Part shown: positions 1 to 6,412 of the stretch, piece after piece
Layout: every line of letters starts with the position of its first letter
How positions within the stretch are numbered: position 1 is the first letter of the stretch
DNA from: Alphaproteobacteria bacterium
GTDB lineage: Bacteria; Pseudomonadota; Alphaproteobacteria; Rickettsiales; JAIXRX01
DNA: 11,710 nt
Direction: 5' to 3'
NCBI GenBank assembly: GCA_027485005.1
Contig: JAIXRX010000201.1
Span: 1-11,710 of the forward strand
Translations under genes and position numbers: made by a program
The notes under the pieces: generated by a model
What the model saw: only the letters and a program-made list of their open reading frames with translations
Database searches by the model: none
What the model was told of the DNA's origin: nothing

Positions 1-1
1 A

Positions 2-208
2 GACCGATTTGTATTCCCTGAACATGTGCAGGAAGAATGCCATGAAGATGTGCTTGCGCCCGCACTACACCAACTGCTGAGTGCTTCTGGGCGTAAATCT
101 CAACTCGAAGGCACGCGCGTAGCCATTGCCAAACTTGCCACCCCACACCAACAATCTCCTGCAAAAAATGCAGTGGATATTTTCCAGCAACTACTAGCCA
201 CCCGATAG
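2..208 (+). CDS. lpxB: Lipid-A-disaccharide synthase, C-terminal end (partial)
   Basis: This is the last 68 codons of a gene that enters from the left edge in frame and ends at TAG 206-208. The peptide contains FPEHVQEECHEDVLAPAL followed by a helix ending VDIFQQLL. This resembles the LpxB C-terminus, where a 'P-E-x-x-Q-E-E-C' stretch is followed by a helical tail with an 'A-A-x-A-V' type ending. LpxB (glycosyltransferase family 19) condenses UDP-diacylglucosamine with lipid X to form the lipid A disaccharide at the inner membrane. The open frame runs to the window edge, so the GTG at 26 is an internal valine codon rather than the start. The last 15 bases overlap the 3' end of recG on the other strand, and no hairpin terminator separates the two genes. 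The assignment rests on one short motif, so another glycosyltransferase is possible. Confidence 0.7.
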   Translation, partial: DRFVFPEHVQEECHEDVLAPALHQLLSASGRKSQLEGTRVAIAKLATPHQQSPAKNAVDIFQQLLATR

Positions 209-2320
209 ATATTTTACTTTTTCATCGTGCTTAAACAAATAGAGTAAGGTGCGCAGCGCTTGGCCACGCGGGCTTTGCAGCTGTGGGTCTCGCGCTAGTA
301 TCAGCTTCACATCGTCATGCGCCATCGGAATTAAAGAGGCATGCGCGGATAAATCCGCGAGCTGAAAAGTGGGCATGCCGCTTTGGCGCGTGCCCAATAC
401 CTCGCCTGCCCCACGAAGGCGCAAATCTTCTTCGGCAATGCGAAAACCATCTTCCGTATCGCGCATCGTTTGCAAACGGGCGCGGCCATTCTCACCCAGC
501 GGGTCGGTATAAAGCAAAATGCAAGAAGACGGCTTGCTACCGCGCCCCACCCGCCCGCGCAATTGGTGCAGCTGCGCCAGTCCAAATTTTTCTGCATGTT
601 CAATCACGATAATGGTGGCTTCTGGCACATCGACTCCCACTTCGACCACCGTGGTCGCAACCAGAATATCGGCTGCCTCTCCCGCAAAATCAGCCATTGC
701 TGCTTCACGCTCAGACTGCTTCATGCGGCCATGCGCCAACCGCACACGACCGCCAAAACGGGTTTTGAATTCTAAAAAGCGTGTTTCCGCCGCCGCAATG
801 TCGGACGGCACCAGCGCGTCTTCTTGCTCTTCCACATGCGGGCAAATCCAGTACACTTTATTGCCTTGCGCGGTGGCGCGCGGAATGGCCGTCAACACAT
901 CCTGTGCTTTGGAAAGCGGCATCACGCGCGTGTCAATCGGTTGCCTGCCTGCTGGTTTTTCTTGCAGCACGGAACTGTCCATATCCCCAAATGCCGTCAT
1001 GGCCAACGTGCGCGGAATGGGCGTGGCCGTCATCAGCAGCATGTGGGGCGCGACACCTTTTTGGCTTAGCTGCATGCGCTGCGCCACACCGAACCGATGC
1101 TGCTCATCAATCACCACCAAGCGCACATCCGCAAATTCTACTTTTTCCTGAAAGAGTGCGTGCGTGCCGATGATAATAGGCGCATGGCCTTCTGCCAGTG
1201 CTTCCAATGCTTGTTTACGTTCGTCCGATTTTACACTGCCTGTCAGCAGCACCACAGGAATATTCATTTTTTCTAATAATTGTGTGAAGGTTTTGTGGTG
1301 TTGCCGCGCAAGAATTTCGGTAGGGGCCATTAGCACCGCCTGCCCCCCTGCCTCCACCACTTGCAGCATGGAAAGTAATGCCACTAAGGTTTTTCCACTC
1401 CCAACATCGCCTTGAAGCAAGCGTAACATGCGCTCGCCACTCGCCATATCGTCTGCAATCTCACGCAGTACTTTACGCTGCCCTTGCGTCAGTTCAAATG
1501 GTAATTGCGCCAATAGCTTTTTGGTTAATTGATAATGCCCCGCCACAGGCGTGGCGGGTTGTTTTTTCATACGCGCACGCACCAGTGCTAACGCTAATTG
1601 GCTAGCTAACACTTCATCATAGGCAAGCCGCGCCCGCGCGGGAGCTAGCGGCATCATCTGCGTTTCGTCTTTACAGTGATGTTGTTGGGTAAGTGCCGCT
1701 AGAAATGTTGGCCATCCACGTTGCAGAAGTAACGCCTCGTCAAGCCATTCAGACAAAGGCGCTAGTTTAGCAAGCGCTTGGCTGATAGTGCGATGAATGG
1801 ATTTTTGCGTGAGGCCATAAGTGAGGGGATAAAGCGGTTGAGCGCCCGCATATTCTGCGATTTTATCTGGCATCGCAATGACGTCTGGATGCACGATTTG
1901 CCAACCATGCGCGCTGCGCTCAAATACGCCGCAAATCACACGCTCTTGGCCAATGGGAAGTTGCTTGAGCAAATAGTCCCCACGCGCACTGAAAAACACT
2001 AACGTTAAATGACCTGAATCGTCTGAACACCATACTTTATACGGCGATGATTTCCCCCCCCACCGCTTGCCACCACGCGGTGGTTGATGCTCGACAACTT
2101 TTATCTTAAGAACCACGGGTTGGCCTTCAGGGGCTTGCACAATATTGGCAGGCCGCGCGCGCACGACTATGTCCGATGGCAGATGAAACACTAAATCGCG
2201 TAAGGTGGGAGCCTGTACGCCAAGCAATCGAGCGAAATGCTCGGCAAACGCGTCTCCCACACCTTTGAGCGTACGAATGGAGTAAAAATAGGGAGTGAGA
2301 GAAGAAACTAGTTCGCGCAT
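194..2320 (-). CDS. recG: ATP-dependent DNA helicase RecG
   Basis: RecG remodels stalled replication forks and branch-migrates Holliday junctions and D-loops in the cytoplasm. The 708-residue protein is slightly longer than the E. coli enzyme. An N-terminal helix-hairpin-like segment (LKGVGDAFAEHFARLLG, 18-34) leads into the wedge/OB domain (about 45-160). The superfamily 2 helicase core follows: Walker A GDVGSGKT (304-311), DEQH box (405-408), TATPIPRT (431-438) and motif VI QLRGRVGRG (586-594). The RecG-specific segment EEDLRLRGAGEVLGTRQSG (630-648) couples ATP hydrolysis to translocation. All key residues are present, so the gene looks intact. It starts 27 bp after the MotE-like stop codon in the same direction, so it may be read through from the flagellar genes; its own Shine-Dalgarno is weak. 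The ATG at 2320 is chosen because the N-terminus aligns with the family. Confidence 0.97.
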   Translation of the reverse strand: MRELVSSLTPYFYSIRTLKGVGDAFAEHFARLLGVQAPTLRDLVFHLPSDIVVRARPANIVQAPEGQPVVLKIKVVEHQPPRGGKRWGGKSSPYKVWCSDDSGHLTLVFFSARGDYLLKQLPIGQERVICGVFERSAHGWQIVHPDVIAMPDKIAEYAGAQPLYPLTYGLTQKSIHRTISQALAKLAPLSEWLDEALLLQRGWPTFLAALTQQHHCKDETQMMPLAPARARLAYDEVLASQLALALVRARMKKQPATPVAGHYQLTKKLLAQLPFELTQGQRKVLREIADDMASGERMLRLLQGDVGSGKTLVALLSMLQVVEAGGQAVLMAPTEILARQHHKTFTQLLEKMNIPVVLLTGSVKSDERKQALEALAEGHAPIIIGTHALFQEKVEFADVRLVVIDEQHRFGVAQRMQLSQKGVAPHMLLMTATPIPRTLAMTAFGDMDSSVLQEKPAGRQPIDTRVMPLSKAQDVLTAIPRATAQGNKVYWICPHVEEQEDALVPSDIAAAETRFLEFKTRFGGRVRLAHGRMKQSEREAAMADFAGEAADILVATTVVEVGVDVPEATIIVIEHAEKFGLAQLHQLRGRVGRGSKPSSCILLYTDPLGENGRARLQTMRDTEDGFRIAEEDLRLRGAGEVLGTRQSGMPTFQLADLSAHASLIPMAHDDVKLILARDPQLQSPRGQALRTLLYLFKHDEKVKYLSGG

Positions 2321-2347
2321 GGATTATTTATAGCGCGAGTACACGGC

Positions 2348-3115
2348 TTATGGAAGCGGCGCAATAGCAGCTTCATCAGCGGGTGCATCAAATTTTTCTT
2401 TTACCTTTTGCGACTCTGCCAGCTCGATGGTGAGTTGTTTCGCGCGCTCTGGCGTCATGCTCGCAAAAATAGGAGCAATTTTACGCTCCGACATACGATC
2501 TGCCACCAATAATAAAACAGGCATATCCAACTGCTCAAAAATACGTGCCGCGTCCTTTGGTTTCATATTTTCATAAATTTTCACAAGGCTTTTAATTTTG
2601 GCATCTTCTTCTTTTTCATAGCCTACCAACAAGCGCGAAAGTTCCTCTTTCAATGCTTTCATATCAGTAAATTTTGCATTCAGGCGCTCTTCTGTTGCCT
2701 TGAGCATATTCTCTTTCAGTTTTACTTCACCTTCTAACTTCTCCAGCTCAAGACGACGCTGGGAAAGGTTTTGTAGCAAATCAATTTCTACCTGACTGAA
2801 TTCTTTTGCCATGCCTTGTTTGGCCTTTTCAGCATCTTTAGTCAGGGCTGGGTTTTCAAATTCTGCGGCAGCGGTTTCTTCAGCTTTTTCATTTGCCTGT
2901 TTCGCACCATGGTCCTGAGGAAGCTCTTTATCGCCTGTGGCTTCTGCTTCTTTTTGTGATTCTGTTTTAACTGCTTCTTTTTTCTCTTCTGCCACAGCAG
3001 GATTCGCCATCATATGGTTCATATTCTTGACACCCGTGGCAACGTCGAACATTTTTGCACCAAACAGTACAATCAAAAATACCATCAAGACTGGCAATAA
3101 GCGAAAACGTGGCAT
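2348..3115 (-). CDS. MotE-like flagellar protein with MgtE N-domain-like C-terminus
   Basis: The 255-residue protein has one N-terminal hydrophobic segment (about residues 5-23, LLPVLMVFLIVLFGA) that acts as an uncleaved anchor or signal. A Lys/Glu/Ala-rich low-complexity stretch follows (about 40-100), then a long coiled coil (about 105-160). The C-terminal helical domain contains MKPKDAARIFEQLDMPV and 'IFASMTPERAKQLT', the repeat style of the MgtE intracellular N domain. Proteins of this build sit in alphaproteobacterial flagellar clusters. MotE of Sinorhizobium meliloti, described as a periplasmic chaperone for the motility protein MotC, belongs to this group. The gene lies 15 bp after the DUF6468-like stop, whose TAG forms part of the Shine-Dalgarno-like TAGGAAAG. 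A Mg2+ transporter is unlikely because the MgtE membrane domain is missing. Flagellar placement is secure; the exact MotE role is inferred. Confidence 0.75.
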   Translation of the reverse strand: MPRFRLLPVLMVFLIVLFGAKMFDVATGVKNMNHMMANPAVAEEKKEAVKTESQKEAEATGDKELPQDHGAKQANEKAEETAAAEFENPALTKDAEKAKQGMAKEFSQVEIDLLQNLSQRRLELEKLEGEVKLKENMLKATEERLNAKFTDMKALKEELSRLLVGYEKEEDAKIKSLVKIYENMKPKDAARIFEQLDMPVLLLVADRMSERKIAPIFASMTPERAKQLTIELAESQKVKEKFDAPADEAAIAPLP

Positions 3116-3130
3116 AACTAAAAAACTTTC

Positions 3131-3694
3131 CTAGGATTCGGAGGTATTACGAAGTGCCGCTAGCAACTCCTCTTCGGCTTTACTTCGTTGTCGCACTGCG
3201 CTCACACGGCCAGTAGCAGGCGGAGGATTTGGCGTGGTACGCACTGTTTCGCTTTGAATATTCTCGCTTTGGTTATTTTCTACGCTCGGAGCTGACGACG
3301 CAGACTGCCGTGATGTCGGCGCTGTTGCACTACGCGCAGAACGCACAACTTCTGCAGGCGCAGAAGTTGGAGCACTGGATTGCTTGATGCTGTTCGCCAC
3401 TTTTTTCCCGCGATCAATCATAAAGGCCAAATCGTCGGCCACAAAATTTGCTTTTTGAATATGCTCACTCACTTCTTCTTGCAGTTTCACACTCACTTTT
3501 TGCAAATCAGCAATGCTCTCAGACGCACGAATCGTGGTCTCATCAAATTTACGAATAAGTTGCGCCATATCACCCTTGCTATCCTGCAAAACCATGATGC
3601 GGCGATTAAGTTTGAAACAAAAGAAAATGGTCACAGCGAGCATGAGAGCTACAACGATGTCCGCGAGTAAAGTCAGAATGATACTGCTTTCCAT
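3131..3694 (-). CDS. DUF6468-like flagellar-cluster membrane protein
   Basis: This is a 187-residue protein of unknown biochemical function. A single transmembrane segment lies at about residues 4-26 (IILTLLADIVVALMLAVTIF). It is followed by a basic NRR and a heptad-rich coiled-coil region (about 30-95, with VLQDSKGDMAQLIRKFDETT). A Ser/Ala/Pro/Thr-rich linker (about 105-165) leads to a short helical tail, SKAEEELLAALRN. I associate this build and its place directly after fliM with the alphaproteobacterial DUF6468 family. The start is 3 bp beyond the fliM stop, and its Shine-Dalgarno GGAGG (plus-strand 3703-3707) lies within the end of fliM, so translation is probably coupled to FliM. The short N-terminal tail and coiled coil suggest a motor-associated scaffold or assembly factor; that is inference from context alone. 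Confidence 0.7.
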   Translation of the reverse strand: MESSIILTLLADIVVALMLAVTIFFCFKLNRRIMVLQDSKGDMAQLIRKFDETTIRASESIADLQKVSVKLQEEVSEHIQKANFVADDLAFMIDRGKKVANSIKQSSAPTSAPAEVVRSARSATAPTSRQSASSAPSVENNQSENIQSETVRTTPNPPPATGRVSAVRQRSKAEEELLAALRNTSES

Positions 3695-3697
3695 AGC

Positions 3698-4798
3698 TTA
3701 GGCCTCCGGCTCTGGTGGGCGCGACTTCAGCGGATCGTTCAAGCGTACAGCGACATTGTCCCCCACACGGCCAACCTTACCAGATCCCAAATGCACGCCA
3801 TTACACTTAAGCTGCACCGAATCATCTGGTGCACGATTGAGCAATAACGTCGTCCCAACTTTGAAGTTTAGCACGTCACTTAATTGCATTTTTTTCTCAT
3901 CTAGGATCACGTCCACATCCACCTTGGTGCTACGCACTTCGCGGGCAATGTGGCGTTCCCACATTTTATCCTGGCCAAATTTTTCCCCCATGAACATTTG
4001 CAAAAGCAATTCACGAATAGGCTCGAGAGTATTATGCGGTAACACAATCTCAACACTACCACCACGCTCTTCCATTTCCACCCGCAAGCGGACAAGTAAA
4101 ATCGCATCAGAAGGACGGGTGATGGTTGCAAAACGTGGATTTCCTTCTAATCGCTCTAGCTGGAATGTCACCGGACTAATCGGGTCAAACGAACTACTCA
4201 TATCATGCAGCATCACCTCAACCATACGCTGCACAATATCTTGCTCAATCGTTGTGTAGGGGCGGCCTTCCACACGAATCGGGCGTTGGGCACGCCGCCC
4301 ACCAAGCAACACGTCCACCGTCGAATAAATTTGGGAGCTATCTATAGTAACTAAACCAAAATTCTCCCACTCAATCGCACGAAAAATTACGAGCATCGCC
4401 GGCAATGGGATAGAATTTAGATAATCGTCAAAACGCATGGAAATCATGGAGTCGATGCTTACATCCACACTGTCGGACGTAAAATTGCGAAGCGATGTCG
4501 ACATCATGCGCACTAAGCGGTCAAAGACCACCTCAATCATTGGTAGCTTTTCATAGGCCATCAATGATTTATCTAGAATCGCGTGAATTCCACTGGTGGG
4601 TTTTCCGATAACATCACCTGTATCAAAACCAAGCAATGAATCAATTTCATTTTGGTTGAGAACGCGCCCATCTTCGCTGACCATTTCAGCTTCTACACTG
4701 GCAGCACCACCTTCTGCTTCAGCCGCTAAAGACGCTTCCCACTCAGCAGCGGCGCGTTCATCATCAGTCATCTGGCTTGTGTCGTTCGTATCGCTCAT
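3698..4798 (-). CDS. fliM: Flagellar motor switch protein FliM
   Basis: FliM forms the middle of the C-ring and binds phosphorylated CheY to reverse or slow flagellar rotation. The motif LNQNEIDSLLGFD (residues 47-59) is the CheY-P-binding segment. It is followed by the FliM/FliY middle domain with the conserved DVLLGGRR (162-169). A C-terminal SpoA-like surface-presentation domain (about 288-355) contains 'LSDVLNFKVGTTLLLNR' and GKVGRVGDNVAVRL. At 366 residues it is longer than enterobacterial FliM, mostly because an acidic Ala/Glu/Asp-rich extension of about 45 residues precedes the CheY-binding motif. The gene follows fliL after a 109-bp gap and is almost joined to the next gene. The start ATG at 4798 has a poor Shine-Dalgarno. 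A start downstream of the extension cannot be excluded, although no better-placed ATG with a ribosome site was seen. Confidence 0.95.
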   Translation of the reverse strand: MSDTNDTSQMTDDERAAAEWEASLAAEAEGGAASVEAEMVSEDGRVLNQNEIDSLLGFDTGDVIGKPTSGIHAILDKSLMAYEKLPMIEVVFDRLVRMMSTSLRNFTSDSVDVSIDSMISMRFDDYLNSIPLPAMLVIFRAIEWENFGLVTIDSSQIYSTVDVLLGGRRAQRPIRVEGRPYTTIEQDIVQRMVEVMLHDMSSSFDPISPVTFQLERLEGNPRFATITRPSDAILLVRLRVEMEERGGSVEIVLPHNTLEPIRELLLQMFMGEKFGQDKMWERHIAREVRSTKVDVDVILDEKKMQLSDVLNFKVGTTLLLNRAPDDSVQLKCNGVHLGSGKVGRVGDNVAVRLNDPLKSRPPEPEA

Positions 4799-4850
4799 AG
4801 CTAATACACTCGTCCCAACATTTCCTGTTTATGCTAATTTTCTTATTCAC

Positions 4851-4856
4851 ATTATA
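4851..4856 (-). promoter_or_regulatory. Candidate -10 element upstream of fliM
   Basis: Read on the minus strand, this is a perfect TATAAT within the 109-bp gap between fliL and fliM, about 53 bp before the fliM start. No good -35 hexamer stands at 16-18 bp (the 17-bp position reads CTGGAT), so this is a weak candidate for a housekeeping promoter giving fliM extra transcription independent of fliL. Confidence 0.25.
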
Positions 4857-4890
4857 TGCCAAATGAAAAAATCATCCAGCACCAAAGGGT

Positions 4891-4902
4891 TAACAGCTGT
4901 TA
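4891..4902. repeat. 12-bp perfect palindrome between fliL and fliM
   Basis: TAACAGCTGTTA reads the same on both strands and begins 6 bp past the fliL stop codon on the minus strand. It also gives TTAA-N6-TTAG on the plus strand, reminiscent of the CtrA box TTAA-N7-TTAA but with spacing one base short. It could be an operator for fliM or chance. Confidence 0.35.
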
Positions 4903-4907
4903 GGAGA

Positions 4908-5423
4908 TTACTGAATCAAAACGTCTTTGAAAAGAATGTCTTTCACTTGCGCGCCTTCAATCGTTTTGCTTAAACGCAGTAAAAGTTCGTCTTTCAAACG
5001 ATACATCCCAGCAGAACCTGACAAATCGCTTGCACGCAGCTCACGCAAATAGGTGTTAAAGCTGTCAGTCACACGCGGAAGCTGTTGTTCAATAATGGGG
5101 GCATCCGTATCTTTTGCAAGCTCAAGCGTCACTTTAAGTTTCAAGAAACTCACTTGTTTGCCGCCCGTATTCAGATTTACAATAAACTCTGGCAAGTCGT
5201 AAAAAATTGGGCCAGAAGGAGCAGCGGCCACTTCTTTCACTTCTTCTTTTTTACCGCCAAGAATTCCGCTGAAAAACAACCCCGCACCAACACCTACCAA
5301 TACCACGATGGCCGCGCCAATCAGTATAATCATGCGTTTTTTACCCGCAATTTTCGAACCACCTTCGGCTCCGTCTAATGATTCGTCACCTTCAACTTGT
5401 TCTTTTTCTGCCGCTGCCGACAT
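4908..5423 (-). CDS. fliL: Flagellar basal body-associated protein FliL
   Basis: FliL is an inner-membrane protein that surrounds or supports the stator units at the flagellar base. The 171-residue protein has a charged cytoplasmic N-terminus (1-29) and a transmembrane helix (about 31-54, MIILIGAAIVVLVGVGAGLF). The periplasmic domain carries the family features FYDLPEFIVNLNTGG (74-88), VSFLKLKVTLEL (91-102) and an ending near KDILFKDVLIQ. I placed the start at the ATG at 5423 because a strong AAGGGGAG Shine-Dalgarno lies just upstream. The frame stays open to an ATG at 5477, but that stretch would cover the proposed sigma-54 promoter and adds residues atypical of FliL. fliL is the first gene of the minus-strand flagellar group and is divergent from flgF. 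Confidence 0.92.
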   Translation of the reverse strand: MSAAAEKEQVEGDESLDGAEGGSKIAGKKRMIILIGAAIVVLVGVGAGLFFSGILGGKKEEVKEVAAAPSGPIFYDLPEFIVNLNTGGKQVSFLKLKVTLELAKDTDAPIIEQQLPRVTDSFNTYLRELRASDLSGSAGMYRLKDELLLRLSKTIEGAQVKDILFKDVLIQ

Positions 5424-5465
5424 ATCGCTCCCCTTCTTATAAGTAAAATTCTGTTGTGGTTGGCA

Positions 5466-5482
5466 TAGCAAACCCACTGCCC
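5466..5482 (-). promoter_or_regulatory. Candidate sigma-54 promoter for fliL
   Basis: On the minus strand the sequence reads GGGCAGTGGGTTTGCTA. The GG (-24) and GC (-12) dinucleotides are 12 bp apart, and both CA after GG and the TTTGCT -12 box fit the consensus TGGCACG-N4-TTGCW, with mismatches at the T before GG and after CA. The predicted start near 5456 gives a leader of about 33 nt to the ATG at 5423. It is weaker than the flgF promoter facing the other way. In Caulobacter, fliLM belongs to an earlier class not driven by sigma-54, so this needs a transcript map. Confidence 0.45.
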
Positions 5483-5501
5483 TTTGTCATGAATTATTGG
5501 C

Positions 5502-5516
5502 AGGTAATTTTTACCT
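5502..5516. promoter_or_regulatory. Inverted repeat, candidate enhancer site
   Basis: AGGTAA-TTT-TTACCT is a perfect inverted repeat with 6-bp arms. Its centre is about 105 bp upstream of the predicted flgF start and about 53 bp upstream of the predicted fliL start, a usual distance range for sigma-54 activator sites. A FlbD/NtrC-type regulator is a possible binder, but no known consensus was matched. Confidence 0.4.
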
Positions 5517-5554
5517 AGCGACGTTTTAGACTGCCGAGTGTGACATCTATGTGC

Positions 5555-5574
5555 AAAATCAACTCTCTGATTTT
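5555..5574. repeat. Inverted repeat AAAATCA-N6-TGATTTT
   Basis: Perfect 7-bp arms flank a 6-bp centre (ACTCTC) immediately upstream of the -24 element of the flgF promoter. The site is AT-rich and could be a regulator site or a bend site for IHF/HU-type proteins. It overlaps the next palindrome by 4 bp. Confidence 0.35.
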
Positions 5575-5586
5575 TATGCATAAAAA
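5571..5586. repeat. 16-bp perfect palindrome next to the flgF -24 box
   Basis: TTTTTATGCATAAAAA is self-complementary and ends 2 bp before TTGGCACG of the flgF promoter. It lacks GC content for a terminator stem. It is best seen as a protein-binding or intrinsically curved site. Confidence 0.35.
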
Positions 5587-5587
5587 A

Positions 5588-5605
5588 TTGGCACGCTCTC
5601 TGCAT
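5588..5605 (+). promoter_or_regulatory. Sigma-54 (-24/-12) promoter of flgF operon
   Basis: TTGGCACG-CTCT-CTGCAT matches the RpoN consensus YTGGCACG-N4-TTGCW at every -24 position. Only one base of the -12 box differs, and GG-to-GC spacing is exactly 12 bp. The predicted start is near 5615, about 18 nt before flgF. Its Shine-Dalgarno GGGAG (5621-5625) lies inside that short leader. Sigma-54 control of rod and hook genes is established for Caulobacter and relatives, so this predicts RpoN and a FlbD-type activator in the genome. Confidence 0.85.
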
Positions 5606-5632
5606 ATATAACATGCACAAGGGAGACAAATC

Positions 5633-6358
5633 ATGGATAACAGTATTTACGTTGCACTTTCTCGTCAGCTGGCTCAATTCCGAGATCTGGAAGTCACGGC
5701 CAATAATCTGGCAAATGTGAGCACCACTGGCTATCAGGGCGAAAAAGTAACCTTTGATGATTATCTTGTACGCCAAAAAGATGGCAATAAAATTGCATTT
5801 GCGAATGATATTCGCTCTTACCGTGACATAACACAAGGGGCTTTCAAAGCCACAGGTAATGAGTTGGATGCAGCGATTCAAGGACCTGGCTTTTTCAGCG
5901 TGCAGACACCACAAGGTGTGCGTTACACACGTAATGGTTCTTTTACCTTAAATGCAGATGGCGAGCTAATGACTGCCGAAGGATATAAAGTATTGGATAC
6001 TGGCAATCAGCCCGTGGCGCTGGATACCCAATCAGGTCCAATTCGTATTACAGAAAACGGTTCTATTATAGTAGGCACTAACGAAGTGACTCAGCTTAAT
6101 ATTGTCGAATTTGCAGATAAAGACGATTTGAACCGCGAAGGTAGCAACCTATTTAGCACTCAACAAGCCGCTCTTCCTGCAGAAAGAAGCAGCGTGAAAA
6201 GTGGTGTATTAGAAAGTTCTAATGTTCAGCCTGTGATGGAACTCACGCACCTGACTAAACTTTCTCGCAGTGTGGACAGCACCGCAAAGTTTATTGAAGC
6301 CATGTATGAACTGCAACGCAAAACCGGCCAAACATATGCCGGCAATGGTAATGGATAA
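5633..6358 (+). CDS. flgF: Flagellar proximal rod protein FlgF
   Basis: FlgF is one of the proximal rod components of the flagellar basal body, exported by the flagellar type III apparatus and assembled in the periplasm. The 241-residue protein begins MDNSIYVALSRQ and carries the N-terminal rod/hook motif ANNLANVSTTGYQ (23-35). Its middle includes the shared AIQGPGFFSVQTP segment, and the C-terminal helix follows the family ESSNVQPVMEL (194-204). The ATG at 5633 has GGGAG 8 bases upstream and follows the sigma-54 promoter. The ending ELQRKTGQTYAGNGNG differs from FlgG, which supports calling this FlgF. It is the first gene of flgF-flgG-flgA-flgH, and an AT-rich 54-bp gap precedes flgG. Confidence 0.94.
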   Translation: MDNSIYVALSRQLAQFRDLEVTANNLANVSTTGYQGEKVTFDDYLVRQKDGNKIAFANDIRSYRDITQGAFKATGNELDAAIQGPGFFSVQTPQGVRYTRNGSFTLNADGELMTAEGYKVLDTGNQPVALDTQSGPIRITENGSIIVGTNEVTQLNIVEFADKDDLNREGSNLFSTQQAALPAERSSVKSGVLESSNVQPVMELTHLTKLSRSVDSTAKFIEAMYELQRKTGQTYAGNGNG

Positions 6359-6412
6359 TTTTTAATCAAAACTAGAAAAAATAAATAATATTTTTTAAGA
6401 GGGAATAAAAAG

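Noticed and set aside
283..2002. Many plus-strand open frames opposite recG
   Set aside because: They lie antisense to a conserved helicase gene with all motifs intact, and their translations have no recognisable domains. They are shadow frames.
2348..3115. Mg2+ transporter MgtE
   Set aside because: Only an MgtE N-domain-like helical segment is present; the CBS and five-helix membrane domains are missing and the context is flagellar.
5424..5477. Upstream extension of FliL to an ATG at 5477
   Set aside because: It would put the start within the proposed promoter, lacks a good ribosome site and adds residues not typical of FliL, while 5423 has a strong Shine-Dalgarno.
5375..5914. A 179-codon minus-strand frame across the fliL-flgF region
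   Set aside because: It runs antisense through the start of flgF, covers both sigma-54 promoters, has no recognisable domain and has a different frame from fliL.
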